A DNA stretch of 6,304 bases from Sulfurospirillaceae bacterium (GTDB lineage: Bacteria > Campylobacterota > Campylobacteria > Campylobacterales > Sulfurospirillaceae), in the NCBI GenBank assembly GCA_028705785.1, contig JAQWCT010000158.1:1-6304 (forward strand), written 5' to 3'. Numbering within the stretch: the first letter of the stretch is position 1; the number at the start of each line of letters is the position of its first letter. Shown one piece after another: positions 6,272-6,304 of the stretch. The notes under the pieces are model-generated. The model searched no databases. It had not been told where the DNA came from and worked only from the letters and a program-made list of their open reading frames with translations. Position numbers and translations under genes: made by a program.

Positions 6272-6293
6272 ACATGTAATATGAGGAAATGCT

Positions 6294-6304
6294 ATGTTTG
6301 ATAA
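6294..6304 (+). CDS. Start of a downstream gene, probably a small YbdD/YjiX-type protein (truncated by window)
   Basis: An ATG at 6294 follows GAGGA at 6283-6287, a good ribosome-binding site six bases upstream. Only Met-Phe-Asp and part of a fourth codon are visible. In E. coli cstA is followed by ybdD, a small protein of about 65 residues that also begins Met-Phe-Asp, and CstA-family genes are commonly paired with such partners. Position and the first three residues fit, but this is far too little for a firm identification. Confidence 0.5.

Noticed and set aside
1..6304. CRISPR array, tRNA, rRNA, insertion sequence or prophage
   Set aside because: No regularly spaced repeats, no tRNA-like cloverleaf, no rRNA-like stretch and no transposase, integrase or phage motif was seen. 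The region looks like ordinary chromosomal genes.

Overview
The window reads like a chromosomal segment of a Campylobacterota (epsilonproteobacterial) bacterium, most likely Sulfurospirillum or a close relative. The reasons are the AT-rich coding sequence, start sites that mostly lack a clear Shine-Dalgarno, and the histidine-kinase H-box of the HQWR-x-PL type common in that phylum. The genus is inferred from sequence character, not from a database search.

Layout, left to right. (1) Positions 1-55 are probably the last 18 codons, including the stop, of a plus-strand gene. It ends inside a 36-bp perfect palindrome (49-84) that also contains the stop codon of the convergent minus-strand gene. 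(2) 78-986 (-) is a ten-helix EamA/DMT-family transporter starting at TTG. (3) A 78-bp divergent gap separates it from 1065-1706 (+), a membrane-anchored TesA-like SGNH hydrolase, followed 13 bp later by 1720-3261 (+), a sensor histidine kinase with a periplasmic solute-binding (SBP_bac_3) sensor. (4) 3258-3947 (-) is an OmpR-family response regulator whose stop codon overlaps the kinase stop. (5) A 163-bp divergent region (3948-4110) holds a compact set of direct and inverted repeats. (6) 4111-6234 (+) is a full-length CstA carbon-starvation transporter, closely resembling the E. coli protein. (7) A hairpin and a new start codon at 6294 begin what is probably the small YbdD-type partner of CstA.

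How it may work together: the kinase and regulator look like a cognate pair despite facing each other, and the regulator diverges from cstA across a repeat-rich control region. The simplest model is that an amino acid, carboxylate or similar ligand is sensed in the periplasm by the kinase, and the regulator then controls cstA (peptide/pyruvate uptake) and perhaps itself. This resembles in logic, but not in protein architecture, the control of the related pyruvate transporter BtsT by BtsSR in E. coli. The most unusual points are the shortened, degenerate ATP-lid region of the kinase, an Asn in the acidic pocket of the regulator, and the 11-bp-period direct repeat nested inside an inverted repeat upstream of cstA. 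None is proof of a new system. Together they mark an atypical nutrient-sensing two-component module linked to cstA.
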